The notes beneath the pieces are model-generated. The model was not told the origin of the DNA. It saw nothing but the letters and a program-made list of their open reading frames with translations, and searched no databases. 24,470 bases of DNA, taken from assembly GCA_017431585.1 (NCBI GenBank), contig JAFRKU010000094.1, positions 1 to 24,470 of the forward strand. The letters are read 5' to 3'. Made by a program: the position numbers and the translations under genes. The DNA comes from a bacterium (lineage in GTDB: Bacteria > Patescibacteriota > Microgenomatia > UBA1400 > PJMF01). Below, piece after piece: positions 1 through 7,340 of this stretch. The stretch's first letter is position 1, and each line of letters opens with the position of its first letter.

Positions 1-1351
1 CAAATTGGGTCAAGTGGGCAATGGTGCGCACGGCGGCGGTGGGATCGGTGAAAGCCAACAAACCGCGCTGGCGCAATAAATCTAGGCCGGGGGCAACACT
101 GGCGGCGCCGATAAAACAGCTGACGACTAATTTTTCTGGATGCATAGCAGCAAAATCGGCAATGATTTGGGCGGTATCGTGTGGCTGGGTGACGTGCTGG
201 GGGGTGAGCAAAAACAGCAGAGTGTCCCAATTGGGGTCGGTGCCCAAGATTTCGGCGGTGGCGCGGTAGCGTGTGGCCAGGGCGTCGCCGAGGATATCGA
301 GTGGGTTGCTGACGCTGGCTGAAGCTGGAAGGACCTCTTTTAATTTATTATAGGTACTTTTATTAAGTTCTGATAACTGTAAGTTATAGGTTTCAATGGC
401 GTCTGTGGCGATGATGCCAGCGCCACCGGCATTGGTGACCAGCTGGACGCGGGGGCCAGCGGGGAAAACTGTGGTGGCAGAAAATGCCTGTAAATCCTCA
501 AAAAATTCGCTAATACTGGTGGCGATAATGGCGCCGGCGGCGCACAGGCCAGTGAGGGTGATATCGCGGTTGCTAGTCAGGGAAGCGGTGTGCGAGGCGA
601 CGGCTGAGGCGGCAGCGGAGCTTTGGCCGGCTAAGAAAATGACGAGCGGTTTGTGACGTTTGGTGCGTGCCCAATCGACCAGTTCGTGGCCGCGTTTGAT
701 GTCTTCTAAATAGGCGCCGATAACTTGGACTTGCGGGTCAGCGTCCCAGGCGGAAAAGAGGTCGAGTTCGTCTAGACCCGCTTTGTTGCCCAATGAACAA
801 AAGTAGGCAAAACCTAAGCTGCAAGCGGCGGCATAATCCAACAGACTGCAACACAGGGCGCCCGATTGGGAAGCAAAAGCAATGTGACCGGGCGTGGGCT
901 GAGTTTGCATCCAGGAGTGATTGAAGTGGGTGAGAGGACTGATTAACCCGATAACGTTTGGACCTATAAGCGTAATATTATGAGACTTGCAAATTTCTAC
1001 GATAGTATCCTGTAATATTTTTCCTTCGGTCCCTGTTTCGGCGAAACCAGCGCTGATAATGATGAGGGAGTGGACGCGGCGGGTGGCGGCTTGCTTGACG
1101 GCCTCTAAAACGCCGGAAGCGGGAATGACGAGGCTGACTTGATCGATATCGCCAGGAATATCCAGCAAACTAGGGTAGCATGTGAGGTCATTAATTTGCG
1201 AATAATTCGGATTGACAGGGTAAATTTGGCCATCGTAACCGCCGGTACGCAAATTGGCTAGCAGAATGTGGCCGAGCTTGTCAGGTTTGGGACTGGCGCC
1301 CACAATGGCGATCGATCGGGGCTGAAAAATATGCGTGAGCTTGTTGTCCAT
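1..1351 (-). CDS. ADP-forming acetate/acyl-CoA ligase, alpha part (3' truncated by window edge)
   Basis: The reverse strand is open from ATG 1351 to position 1 with no stop, giving about 450 residues of an NDP-forming acyl-CoA synthetase. The enzyme converts acetyl-CoA, ADP and Pi to acetate, CoA and ATP in the cytoplasm. The N-terminal CoA-binding Rossmann domain opens with IFQPRSIAIVGAS. Next come GPNVIGLISP and the SQSGALCCSLLDYA ligase motif. His254, in VASHTASL, matches the phosphorylated His of this family, and NAGGAG and NPLDILGDA follow. The C-terminus lies outside the window, so it is unknown whether the ATP-grasp beta domain is fused. A TAAAAT -10 hexamer sits 7 nt before the ATG, so the mRNA is probably leaderless. 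It is divergent from the DUF975 gene. Substrate specificity (acetate or another acyl group) cannot be read from sequence. Confidence 0.9.
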   Translation of the reverse strand, partial: MDNKLTHIFQPRSIAIVGASPKPDKLGHILLANLRTGGYDGQIYPVNPNYSQINDLTCYPSLLDIPGDIDQVSLVIPASGVLEAVKQAATRRVHSLIIISAGFAETGTEGKILQDTIVEICKSHNITLIGPNVIGLISPLTHFNHSWMQTQPTPGHIAFASQSGALCCSLLDYAAACSLGFAYFCSLGNKAGLDELDLFSAWDADPQVQVIGAYLEDIKRGHELVDWARTKRHKPLVIFLAGQSSAAASAVASHTASLTSNRDITLTGLCAAGAIIATSISEFFEDLQAFSATTVFPAGPRVQLVTNAGGAGIIATDAIETYNLQLSELNKSTYNKLKEVLPASASVSNPLDILGDALATRYRATAEILGTDPNWDTLLFLLTPQHVTQPHDTAQIIADFAAMHPEKLVVSCFIGAASVAPGLDLLRQRGLLAFTDPTAAVRTIAHLTQF

Positions 1352-1358
1352 GCTTTTA

Positions 1359-1364
1359 ATTTTA
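1359..1364 (-). promoter_or_regulatory. -10 element of the acyl-CoA ligase gene (leaderless)
   Basis: On the reverse strand TAAAAT is preceded by TGA (extended -10) and lies 7 nt before the ATG at 1351. No ribosome-binding site fits in between. Confidence 0.6.
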
Positions 1365-1397
1365 TCACACAATTGCCCTTTTGCCGATTGATTTTTG

Positions 1398-1406
1398 TGA
1401 TATAAT
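1398..1406 (+). promoter_or_regulatory. Extended -10 promoter for the DUF975 pair
   Basis: TGA-TATAAT, an extended -10 element, lies about 30 nt upstream of ATG 1436. The intervening leader carries a purine-rich ribosome-binding site (AAAGGAAGAG). The -35 is weak (TTGCCG at 1381 is too close). Confidence 0.6.
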
Positions 1407-1435
1407 GGTGAAAATTGGTGGAAAGAAAGGAAGAG

Positions 1436-2101
1436 ATGAAGACTCGAGCGGAGCTAAAAGAGATGGCCAAAAAAAGTCTGCGAGGAAGATGGACGGATGC
1501 GGTGATTTTCGCTTTGTTGTATTCTTTGATTATGGCGGCGATCAATAGCCTAGCGGGCGGGCGGCTGGAAAGCAATCGTCTAACGACGATGAATTGGGTT
1601 TTCATGACCATACAGATGTTGGTGTCTGGCGCTTTTGCTTACGGTTTGGATAAATATTATCTGTATATCGCGAAGGGCAAAAAAGTGGGCTTTGGCATGC
1701 TGTTTGATGGTTTTAGCCAATTTGGCAAGGTTTTTGTGTTGTGGCTGTTGATGGCATTGAAAGTTTTTGCCTGGTCGCTGTTGTTCGTGGTACCGGGCAT
1801 TATCGCGACGATCCGTTATTCGCAAGCGTGGCGAATTTTGATCGATAATCCGAAAATGACGCCGAGTGAAGCCATTCAAGCGTCTTGCGAGATGATGCAA
1901 GGGCACAAAATGGATTATTTCATTTTGGGATTAAGTTTTATCGGCTGGGTGGTCGTGTCGATTTTGACGTTTGGGATCGGCTTTTTCTGGCTGCTGCCGT
2001 ATGCGGACGTGACTGCTTCGCATTTCTATTTGGACATTCGGCCGAATATCGTGGAAAAAATTAAGGCGAAAGTACTCAAGCAGGAAAGCGATGCAGATTG
2101 A
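1436..2101 (+). CDS. DUF975-family integral membrane protein (first of a pair)
   Basis: This encodes 221 residues. I chose ATG 1436 (MKTRAELKEMAKKSLRGRW) over the upstream in-frame 1415 start because AAAGGAAGAG lies immediately before it and because DUF975 proteins begin with this amphipathic helix. The protein has several hydrophobic segments: roughly residues 22-42, 60-75, a pair spanning 100-128, and 160-200 with the FILGLSFIGWVVVS stretch typical of the family's last helices. It is a cytoplasmic-membrane protein and its biochemical role is unknown. The last 11 bases overlap the next gene, a paralogue, so the two are probably translationally coupled and may form one complex. Confidence 0.75.
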   Translation: MKTRAELKEMAKKSLRGRWTDAVIFALLYSLIMAAINSLAGGRLESNRLTTMNWVFMTIQMLVSGAFAYGLDKYYLYIAKGKKVGFGMLFDGFSQFGKVFVLWLLMALKVFAWSLLFVVPGIIATIRYSQAWRILIDNPKMTPSEAIQASCEMMQGHKMDYFILGLSFIGWVVVSILTFGIGFFWLLPYADVTASHFYLDIRPNIVEKIKAKVLKQESDAD

Positions 2102-2849
2102 TTTAGCAAGTCTTTTCGGTCAAGCTAAAGTCTGGCATCAACGCGGGCGACAGGCTTTAGCTGGACATTGGCAGGTGGCGGCGGTGGCCACTTTGGCGGG
2201 ACTCGTCATTATTTTGGGGTTGAATTGGCTGATAGCGGCCGATGGAATTATGAGCTGGCTGGCAGGCGTGCTGGCTTTGTTGGCGGGCGGGCCAGTGGTG
2301 TACATCTGGCATTGGCTAGCTCTCCGCCTGGTGCGGCGCCAAAGGCTGGATTGGAGTCAATTGAACTTGTCTGGTCGCAATTTTTGGCGAATCTGCCGGA
2401 TTTATTGGCTGACGGCTGTGAAAGTCTTGCTCTGGAGCGGGCTGTTTGGGGCGTATGCGGTGTTTGGCCTGGTACTGATGGGGACGACTGCGTCGCTGAT
2501 TAATAGCCTGGGAACGGCCGCGGTGCTGGTGTGGGTGGTGATTTTGCTGGTGGTGGCGACGACGCTGCTGGTGGCGGTGGCTTTGCCTTGGTCTTTGATC
2601 GTGGTGCGCTATGGTCTGACGTTTTTTGTGGCGGTGGACCAGCCAGAATTGAACGCGCGAGCGGTGGCAGCGCGCGTGCGGCAGCTAATGCGAGGCCAGA
2701 CGTGGTCGTATTGGGCTTTGAGCGTGAGTTTTGTGGGCTGGATCGGGCTGAGCGCGGCGGTGTTTGGGGTGGGCTTGGGCTGGTCGATCCCGTATTTGCT
2801 GGCAGCAGCAGCGGCGTTTTACGAGCAGGCGTTGCGAGCGGAAAAATAG
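2091..2849 (+). CDS. DUF975-like integral membrane protein (second of a pair)
   Basis: This encodes 252 residues, and its ATG lies inside the end of the preceding DUF975 gene. The layout parallels that neighbour: a charged N-terminal helix (SLFGQAKVWHQRGRQALAGHW), hydrophobic segments near residues 28-70, 110-165 and 205-240, and a closing block YWALSVSFVGWIGLSAAVFGVGLGW that lines up with YFILGLSFIGWVVVSILTFGIGFFW upstream. It is therefore read as a diverged tandem duplicate. Alanine, valine and tryptophan content is high, as is usual for GC-rich membrane genes in this window. The function is unknown; a membrane-organising or transport-accessory role is only a guess. Confidence 0.65.
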   Translation: MQIDLASLFGQAKVWHQRGRQALAGHWQVAAVATLAGLVIILGLNWLIAADGIMSWLAGVLALLAGGPVVYIWHWLALRLVRRQRLDWSQLNLSGRNFWRICRIYWLTAVKVLLWSGLFGAYAVFGLVLMGTTASLINSLGTAAVLVWVVILLVVATTLLVAVALPWSLIVVRYGLTFFVAVDQPELNARAVAARVRQLMRGQTWSYWALSVSFVGWIGLSAAVFGVGLGWSIPYLLAAAAAFYEQALRAEK

Positions 2850-2856
2850 GTGGTCA

Positions 2857-2879
2857 TTTTTTGTGCCTGGAAGAGGCGG
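2857..2879 (+). repeat. 23-bp exact repeat, copy 1
   Basis: Positions 2857-2879 are identical to 4620-4642 (T-run, then GTGCCTGGAAGAGGCGG). This copy lies between the stop of the second DUF975 gene and the promoter of the ADP-ribosyltransferase gene. The second copy follows a terminator and leads into a palindromic element. Confidence 0.8.
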
Positions 2880-2886
2880 GTGGGTG

Positions 2887-2895
2887 TGGTATAAT
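2887..2895 (+). promoter_or_regulatory. Extended -10 promoter of the ART module (leaderless)
   Basis: TGG-TATAAT ends 8 nt before the ATG at 2904. There is no ribosome-binding site in the gap, so transcription should start at or next to the start codon. Confidence 0.65.
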
Positions 2896-2903
2896 ATATA
2901 CAA

Positions 2904-3386
2904 ATGAGAGTTTATCATGGTAGCAATCAAATAGTTGAAAAGCCACGGTTAATCAAGCAAAATCGTTGGTTGGATTTTGGGTTTGGCTTTTATACTACCA
3001 CTAATCGCGAGCAGGCGGTGAGTTTTGCGCGCAAGGTCGCGCAAAAACGCGCTAGTGGCGAGCCGAGTGTGAGCGTTTATGAGATTGATGAGAAAGTGGC
3101 ATGGCAGGAATGTCGGGTGTTGGAATTCGCTGGTCCAGATGAAGCGTGGCTGGATTTTGTGTCTCTCAATCGCCAGGGTTTATATCAAGGCGAGCAATTT
3201 GATTTAATTTATGGTCCAGTGGCTAATGATGACGTGTACACCACTTTGACTTTGTATTTGGCGGGGGTTTTAAGTAAAGAACAAACGTTAGCAGCGCTGA
3301 AAATTCGCGATTTGTATAATCAATTGGTTTTTGTCAGTGAGCGAGCACTGGCGCATTTGACGTTTGTACATGGGGAGGGAGTGTGA
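2904..3386 (+). CDS. DUF3990-type ADP-ribosyltransferase-fold protein, putative toxin
   Basis: This encodes 160 residues. The protein opens with MRVYHGS and continues with [31 protein letters not shown] and [16 protein letters not shown], the signature blocks of DUF3990 proteins. I assign these to the ADP-ribosyltransferase superfamily from established family knowledge. The likely H-Y-E triad is His5, Tyr30 and Glu146. The expected activity is NAD-dependent ADP-ribosylation of an unknown target, and there is no signal peptide, so it should act in the cytoplasm. The stop overlaps the GTG of the next gene (GTGA), and a third small gene overlaps in turn, which is the architecture of a toxin with small partner or antitoxin genes. 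Translation is probably leaderless. It could instead be an RNA- or metabolite-modifying enzyme rather than a toxin. Confidence 0.75.
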   Translation: MRVYHGSNQIVEKPRLIKQNRWLDFGFGFYTTTNREQAVSFARKVAQKRASGEPSVSVYEIDEKVAWQECRVLEFAGPDEAWLDFVSLNRQGLYQGEQFDLIYGPVANDDVYTTLTLYLAGVLSKEQTLAALKIRDLYNQLVFVSERALAHLTFVHGEGV

Positions 3387-3622
3387 CAGCGGAAAAATTT
3401 AGTGCGCTTTTAACATTGATTGTGCCGCAATTTGTGGCTCAGGTGGCGCAAGCGAAAAATTTGAGCGAAACGGCGGCGACAAAGGCAGTGTATCAATCGG
3501 CTTTTATGCGAGATTTAACTGATGAATCAACGAAATTGTGGCATTATGGACCGGCGGAGTTGCTGGCTTTGTACGAACAAACGTGTCAGAGTGGTCAGTG
3601 GGATTATGCGGAGGCAGGATGA
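3383..3622 (+). CDS. Small helical protein, middle gene of the ART module
   Basis: This encodes 79 residues from a GTG start overlapping the preceding stop as GTGA, with a clear GGGGAGGGA ribosome-binding site. It is predicted to be mostly helical. The features that look conserved are the helix [20 protein letters not shown] and the block [23 protein letters not shown] do not recognise a named family with certainty. Its position between a DUF3990 gene and a DUF3791-like gene suggests an antitoxin or accessory subunit. The stop overlaps the next ATG as ATGA, so all three genes are translationally coupled. Confidence 0.65.
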   Translation: MTAEKFSALLTLIVPQFVAQVAQAKNLSETAATKAVYQSAFMRDLTDESTKLWHYGPAELLALYEQTCQSGQWDYAEAG

Positions 3623-3819
3623 GCGAAGCGGGCAAGTTTTTGATTTATTGTCTGGAGCGATATCGCTATCGATATGGCCTGAGCGCGGCGGCAGTGCAAA
3701 CCTTGTTTGAAAAAACCGGTACAGACCAGTACGTGCTGGGCAATTTTGAGGCTTTGCATACGGTGGGGGAGCAGTATTTGTTGGACGATTTGCATAGTTT
3801 TATTACTAACCAGGCGTAA
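3619..3819 (+). CDS. DUF3791-like small protein, third gene of the ART module
   Basis: This encodes 66 residues. The start at ATG 3619 overlaps the previous stop (ATGA) and has GGAGG a few bases upstream; the longer in-frame version from 3538 would overlap the previous gene deeply and is rejected. The protein reads FLIYCLERYRYRYGLSAAAVQTLFEKTG, then FEALHTVGEQYLLDDLHSFI. This matches what I know of DUF3791 proteins, which commonly sit beside DUF3990 genes. A role in controlling or recognising the ART protein is inferred from the neighbourhood only. Confidence 0.65.
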   Translation: MSEAGKFLIYCLERYRYRYGLSAAAVQTLFEKTGTDQYVLGNFEALHTVGEQYLLDDLHSFITNQA

Positions 3820-3889
3820 AATTGCTTGCAAATTGCTTTTCCAGGCGAAAGAGCCGAAAAATATGCTATTGATAGCGATTTTTACTCTC

Positions 3890-3918
3890 TTGACAAAAGG
3901 CCTATAGTATGCTATAAT
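3890..3918 (+). promoter_or_regulatory. Consensus promoter of unit A (TTGACA-17-TATAAT)
   Basis: TTGACA (3890-3895) and TATAAT (3913-3918) are separated by exactly 17 bp. The spacer contains CCTATAG (3901-3907). Two other promoters in the window (10035-10063 and 23912-23940) share the same -35, AAA after it, the CCTATA word and the -10. Confidence 0.9.
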
Positions 3919-4181
3919 ATGTTTGTTCTTAACAATCAAACATTTGCTCGCTAGCACAATTGCTGTGCCGGCTAGAGCGAGTGAGCGATTGAGCGGAATG
4001 CAGGTTCTTTTAAAATTTGAAGTTATTTGATAAAACAAACCTTTTCTACCTTTGCTTTTCATTTGTTTCTACTTTTTCCTTGGTGGATTTTGTTTGAACC
4101 CAAGAGCCGGTGACTAGAGTGGGTCGGCGGTTGCTGGGTTCAAATAAAATCATGGGCGGATGCCCGAGGAGGAGTTTAGAA
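3919..4181 (+). promoter_or_regulatory. Long structured 5' leader of unit A
   Basis: About 260 nt separate the -10 from the start codon, with no convincing gene. The leader begins with GTTCTTAACAATCAAACA (3925 on), which resembles an rRNA boxA antitermination site. An imperfect hairpin built on GCTAGCACA / TGTGCCGGCTAG follows. A perfect 10-bp stem pairs TTTGAACCCA (4093-4102) with TGGGTTCAAA (4135-4144). A small hairpin GGGC-GGAT-GCCC lies directly in front of the AGGAGG ribosome-binding site (4167-4172). The arrangement suits a cis-regulatory RNA, but I cannot assign a known riboswitch class. Confidence 0.5.
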
Positions 4182-4571
4182 ATGAAAAAAATGAAAGTAG
4201 TAAAGGAAGTTGAGCGGTTTGGTTCTCGTGGATTTTGGTTGCATGCCGACGGCGGATCAGTGGCTGTAGAGGTCGACAAATGTGGGGTTATAACAATAGA
4301 TTATAATCCTCTGTCTGGGCCGTTGGAAACAGCACGGGACGCGCTCTTTTTGTTGCAATCTAACGCTTTTGAAGTTTTGTCTCAGGAAGTTTCTGAGGAG
4401 TTTGTCACGGATGCTGTGTGTGTATCAGTTGACCATGTGTACGGTGTCAACGCTCACGTGATTACGCACAGGATTTACGTATCCAAGGGAGAATCCCTTG
4501 GTGCGGTGGCAAGCAGAATAGCGGAGGCTCATCGAGCCGTTTATGTGGAGCTTGGTGGAGTTGCCAAGTAA
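4182..4571 (+). CDS. Orphan hypothetical protein of unit A (129 aa)
   Basis: ATG 4182 is chosen because a perfect AGGAGG lies 9 nt upstream; the longer frame from 4110 would run through the leader hairpin. The product is soluble, acidic and without a signal peptide, and I do not recognise a family. The N-terminal half looks beta-rich (GFWLHADGGSVAVEVDKCGVITIDYNP). The middle is helical, and the C-terminal half alternates strand and helix (VDHVYGVNAHVITHRIYVSKGESLGAVASRIAEAHRAVYVEL). The gene is transcribed alone, from a consensus promoter to a strong terminator 20 bases after the stop, so it is a monocistronic, probably highly expressed unit. Confidence 0.7.
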   Translation: MKKMKVVKEVERFGSRGFWLHADGGSVAVEVDKCGVITIDYNPLSGPLETARDALFLLQSNAFEVLSQEVSEEFVTDAVCVSVDHVYGVNAHVITHRIYVSKGESLGAVASRIAEAHRAVYVELGGVAK

Positions 4572-4589
4572 CTTCATTTCGACTTGCCT

Positions 4590-4626
4590 GGGGCCGCTGG
4601 TTTTTTAAACAGCGGCCCCTTTTTTG
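4590..4626 (+). terminator. Rho-independent terminator of unit A
   Basis: A perfect 10-bp GC-rich stem, GGGGCCGCTG (4590-4599) with CAGCGGCCCC (4610-4619), has a 10-nt loop and is followed by six T. Confidence 0.95.
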
Positions 4627-4642
4627 TGCCTGGAAGAGGCGG
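4620..4642 (+). repeat. 23-bp exact repeat, copy 2
   Basis: Identical to 2857-2879. It starts in the T-run of the unit A terminator and continues into the 43-bp dispersed element at 4628-4670. Confidence 0.8.
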
Positions 4643-4670
4643 TTTCGCGGTAATTGTGCGGAAATAACGG
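4628..4670 (+). repeat. Dispersed 43-bp element, copy related to 12690-12732
   Basis: Ungapped alignment to 12690-12732 gives 33 of 43 identical bases, with the best block GCGGTAATTNTGCGGAAATAA. It lies between the unit A terminator and the palindrome in front of leuS. The CGGTAAT/TGCGG core is shared with the other palindromic elements in the window. Confidence 0.7.
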
Positions 4671-4680
4671 GACAGGCGTG

Positions 4681-4709
4681 ATTATTACCGCAGTTTTTGC
4701 GGTAATAAT
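4681..4709 (+). repeat. Perfect 12-bp palindromic hairpin upstream of leuS
   Basis: ATTATTACCGCA (4681-4692) pairs perfectly with TGCGGTAATAAT (4698-4709) across a 5-nt loop. This is the cleanest member of the palindromic family. It lies just upstream of the leuS -10, where a -35 would be expected. Confidence 0.85.
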
Positions 4710-4724
4710 GGCCACATCTTGAGG

Positions 4725-4730
4725 TATAAT
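4725..4730 (+). promoter_or_regulatory. -10 element of leuS (leaderless)
   Basis: TATAAT ends 6 nt before ATG 4737 and no ribosome-binding site is present. No convincing -35 is seen; the spacer region is occupied by the palindrome at 4681-4709. Confidence 0.6.
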
Positions 4731-4736
4731 ACGCCT

Positions 4737-7280
4737 ATGGCAGCAAAATATGATCATCAAACAATAGAAAAAAAGTGGCAAGCGCGCTGGCGTGAGCAAA
4801 ATTTGTACAAAACGAGTGATAAGACGGACAAACCGAAATATTACATTTTGGATATGTTTCCGTATCCGAGTGGGGCGGGGCTGCATGTGGGGCATCCGAA
4901 AGGCTATATCGCGACCGACGTGGTGGCGCGGCAAAAAATGATGCAAGGCTACAATGTCTTGCACCCGATGGGCTGGGATGCTTTTGGGTTGCCAGCGGAA
5001 AACTATGCGCTCAAAACCGGCGTGCATCCGGCAAAGTCGACAGCTGACAATGTGGCGACGTTTAAAAAGCAACTGGAGATTTTGGGGTTTACCTATGACT
5101 GGGAGCGGGAAATCAATACGACTGATCCGGAGTTTTATCGCTGGACGCAATGGACGTTTTTGCAGTTTTATCATCATTACTACGACGAAAAGGTGGGGAA
5201 AGCGCGACCGATCGGTGATTTGATGCGGCAAAAGTTTGGGACAGATGATTATTATAGCTTGACTGATGAGCAAAAACGCGTCATAGACAATGAGCGGTTG
5301 GCTTTTGAGACGTATGCGCCGATTAATTGGTGTCCGAGTTGCCAGACGGGCTTGGCCAATGAAGATCTGGAAGACGGGCATTGCGAACGGTGTGGCAGCC
5401 TGGTGGAGAAAAAGCCGTTGCGCCAGTGGGTGCTGCGGATTACCAAGTACGCTGATCGATTGTTGCAAGATTTGCAGGAATTATCGTGGGAGCCGTTTAT
5501 CAAGACGATGCAGGTCAATTGGATCGGGCGGAGCGAGGGCGCGCAGGTCAAGTTTCAGTTGGTGAGCGATATTCCCGTAAAAGATACGGAAATTACGGTG
5601 TTTACGACCCGGGCGGATACGCTAGCGGGGGTGACTTACGTGGTGGTGGCGCCGGAATGGCTGGAGCGACAGGTGAGAGAGCTGGCGAAAGTGGAGCCGG
5701 CGGCCCATCAATATGTGCAAGATTGCAAGAAAATTGCGGAAATAGACAGAACGGATGTGACGCGGGAAAAAACGGGGGTGAAATTGGAGCATTTGCAAGC
5801 AATTAACCCGGTGAATGGCGAAAAGGTGCCGGTATGGGTGGCAGATTATGTGTTGGGCGATTATGGTACGGGAGCGGTGATGGCCGTGCCGAGGCATGAT
5901 GAGCGTGATTGGCAGTTTGCTAAAAAGTTTGATTTACCAATTAAAACCGTCATAGACACTGGTGAGGCAGACGCCGCGGACGCACCGCTGGTGGACGAAG
6001 GCCGCTTGATTAATTCTGGGGTATACGACGGCTTGACTAGCGAGCAAGCGCGTAAACAAATTGTGAACGACTTGGCGAAAAAAGGCTTAGCATCGGTAAA
6101 AGTTAATTACAAAATTCGCGATTGGGTTTTTAGTCGGCAGCGATATTGGGGCGAGCCGATCCCGGTGGTGCATTGCGACAAATGCGGGGTGGTACCGCTG
6201 GATGAGAGCGATTTACCGCTGAAATTGCCGGAGGTGGAACACTATGAGCCATCTGGCACGGGGGAGTCGCCGCTGGCGAAAATCACTGATTGGGTGGAAA
6301 CAACTTGTCCGCATTGCGGCGGGCCGGCCAGACGTGAGACTAATACGATGCCGCAATGGGCGGGTAGCAGCTGGTATTATTTGCGCTATATTGATCCGCA
6401 TAATCAAAAAGCGTTGATTGATAGCCAAAAAGAGCGCTATATGATGCCAGTGGATTTCTATGTGGGTGGGGCGGAGCATGCAACTCGGCATTTGATTTAC
6501 GCGCGATTTTGGCACAAGTTTTTGTGCGATTTGGGGGTGGTGAGCACCAGTGAACCATTCGCTAAATTGCAACACGTGGGGCTGATTTTGGCGGAGGACG
6601 GCCGCAAAATGAGTAAACGTTGGGGCAATGTGATCAATCCGGATGAAGTGGTGGCACAATATGGGGCGGACGCGATGCGGGTGTATGAGATGTTCATGGG
6701 GCCTTTTGGCAGCGCTGTAGCCTGGAGCGAGCAAGGTTTGGTGGGGACGCGGAAGTTTTTGAGCAAAGTTTGGGATTTGCAAACGAAAGTTAGCGCTCAG
6801 GCAAAAGTGGGCGATTATGCGGCTTTAGTACAGCAAACGATTAAAAAAGTGAGCGATGATATCGCGGATTTCAAGCTGAATACGGCGGTATCGGCGCTGA
6901 TGATTTTAGTGAACAAATTGCAAGAATTTGACCAGATTGATCAGCGGACGTATGAGACGCTGTTGCAGCTTTTGGCGCCTTTGGCACCGCACATGAGCGA
7001 GGAATTGTGGGCGATATTGGGCCATCAGGACAGTATTTTTCACGCTTCCTGGCCGGAATATGATGCTCAGCTGGCACAAGCGAGAGCGGTGATTATCCCG
7101 ATCCAGGTCAACGGGAAACTGCGGGGTCAATTGTCGGTGGCGCCGGAGCTGGTGGATGACCAAGAGCGCTTGCTGCAGCTGGCAGCCCAAAATGATAATG
7201 TGGCCAAGTTTACGATGGGCAAAAGATTGGTGAAACAGATTTACGTGCCAGGTAAGATAATTAACTTGGTGGTAGCGTAA
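4737..7280 (+). CDS. leuS: Leucyl-tRNA synthetase
   Basis: This encodes 847 residues, a usual bacterial length. The enzyme charges tRNA-Leu with leucine using ATP and edits mischarged products. Class I signatures are clear: the HIGH-type motif HVGH at residues 50-53 in FPYPSGAGLHVGHPKGY, and KMSKR from residue 624 (EDGRKMSKRWGN). A Cys-rich zinc-type insertion CPSCQTGLANEDLEDGHCERCG lies near residue 200. The editing domain has TTRADTLAGVTY followed by GTGAVMAVPRHDERD. RQRYWGEPIPVVHC opens the return to the catalytic core, and a second CxxC/CPHCGG pair follows. The C-terminal anticodon-binding and tail domain is complete (VNGKLRGQLSV). ATG 4737 is chosen because TATAAT lies 6 nt upstream. The gene is monocistronic. 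Confidence 0.97.
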   Translation: MAAKYDHQTIEKKWQARWREQNLYKTSDKTDKPKYYILDMFPYPSGAGLHVGHPKGYIATDVVARQKMMQGYNVLHPMGWDAFGLPAENYALKTGVHPAKSTADNVATFKKQLEILGFTYDWEREINTTDPEFYRWTQWTFLQFYHHYYDEKVGKARPIGDLMRQKFGTDDYYSLTDEQKRVIDNERLAFETYAPINWCPSCQTGLANEDLEDGHCERCGSLVEKKPLRQWVLRITKYADRLLQDLQELSWEPFIKTMQVNWIGRSEGAQVKFQLVSDIPVKDTEITVFTTRADTLAGVTYVVVAPEWLERQVRELAKVEPAAHQYVQDCKKIAEIDRTDVTREKTGVKLEHLQAINPVNGEKVPVWVADYVLGDYGTGAVMAVPRHDERDWQFAKKFDLPIKTVIDTGEADAADAPLVDEGRLINSGVYDGLTSEQARKQIVNDLAKKGLASVKVNYKIRDWVFSRQRYWGEPIPVVHCDKCGVVPLDESDLPLKLPEVEHYEPSGTGESPLAKITDWVETTCPHCGGPARRETNTMPQWAGSSWYYLRYIDPHNQKALIDSQKERYMMPVDFYVGGAEHATRHLIYARFWHKFLCDLGVVSTSEPFAKLQHVGLILAEDGRKMSKRWGNVINPDEVVAQYGADAMRVYEMFMGPFGSAVAWSEQGLVGTRKFLSKVWDLQTKVSAQAKVGDYAALVQQTIKKVSDDIADFKLNTAVSALMILVNKLQEFDQIDQRTYETLLQLLAPLAPHMSEELWAILGHQDSIFHASWPEYDAQLAQARAVIIPIQVNGKLRGQLSVAPELVDDQERLLQLAAQNDNVAKFTMGKRLVKQIYVPGKIINLVVA

Positions 7281-7303
7281 GCGATAGTTACACGGTTATT
7301 GAA

Positions 7304-7340
7304 AAAAATAAAATTAGCAGACATATGTTTTGTCTGCTAA
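7304..7340 (-). terminator. Terminator downstream of the Bax-inhibitor-1 gene
   Basis: TTAGCAGACA (7314-7323) pairs perfectly with TGTCTGCTAA (7331-7340). The A-rich run on its left (7302-7313) becomes the U-tract when read on the reverse strand, so it should stop transcripts of the minus gene at 7563-8216. It may also weakly stop leuS transcripts. Confidence 0.7.

Noticed and set aside
2857..4642. The 23-bp direct repeats as attachment sites of an integrated element
   Set aside because: No integrase or recombinase lies between them and the repeat belongs partly to the dispersed element family; kept only as a finding to test.
4681..4709. The palindrome as a terminator of unit A
   Set aside because: A far better terminator lies at 4590-4626, and no T-run follows this hairpin.
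4605..5468. 287-aa frame antisense to leuS
   Set aside because: leuS is unmistakable on the other strand; the antisense frame is a shadow of its codon bias and crosses the promoter and palindrome.
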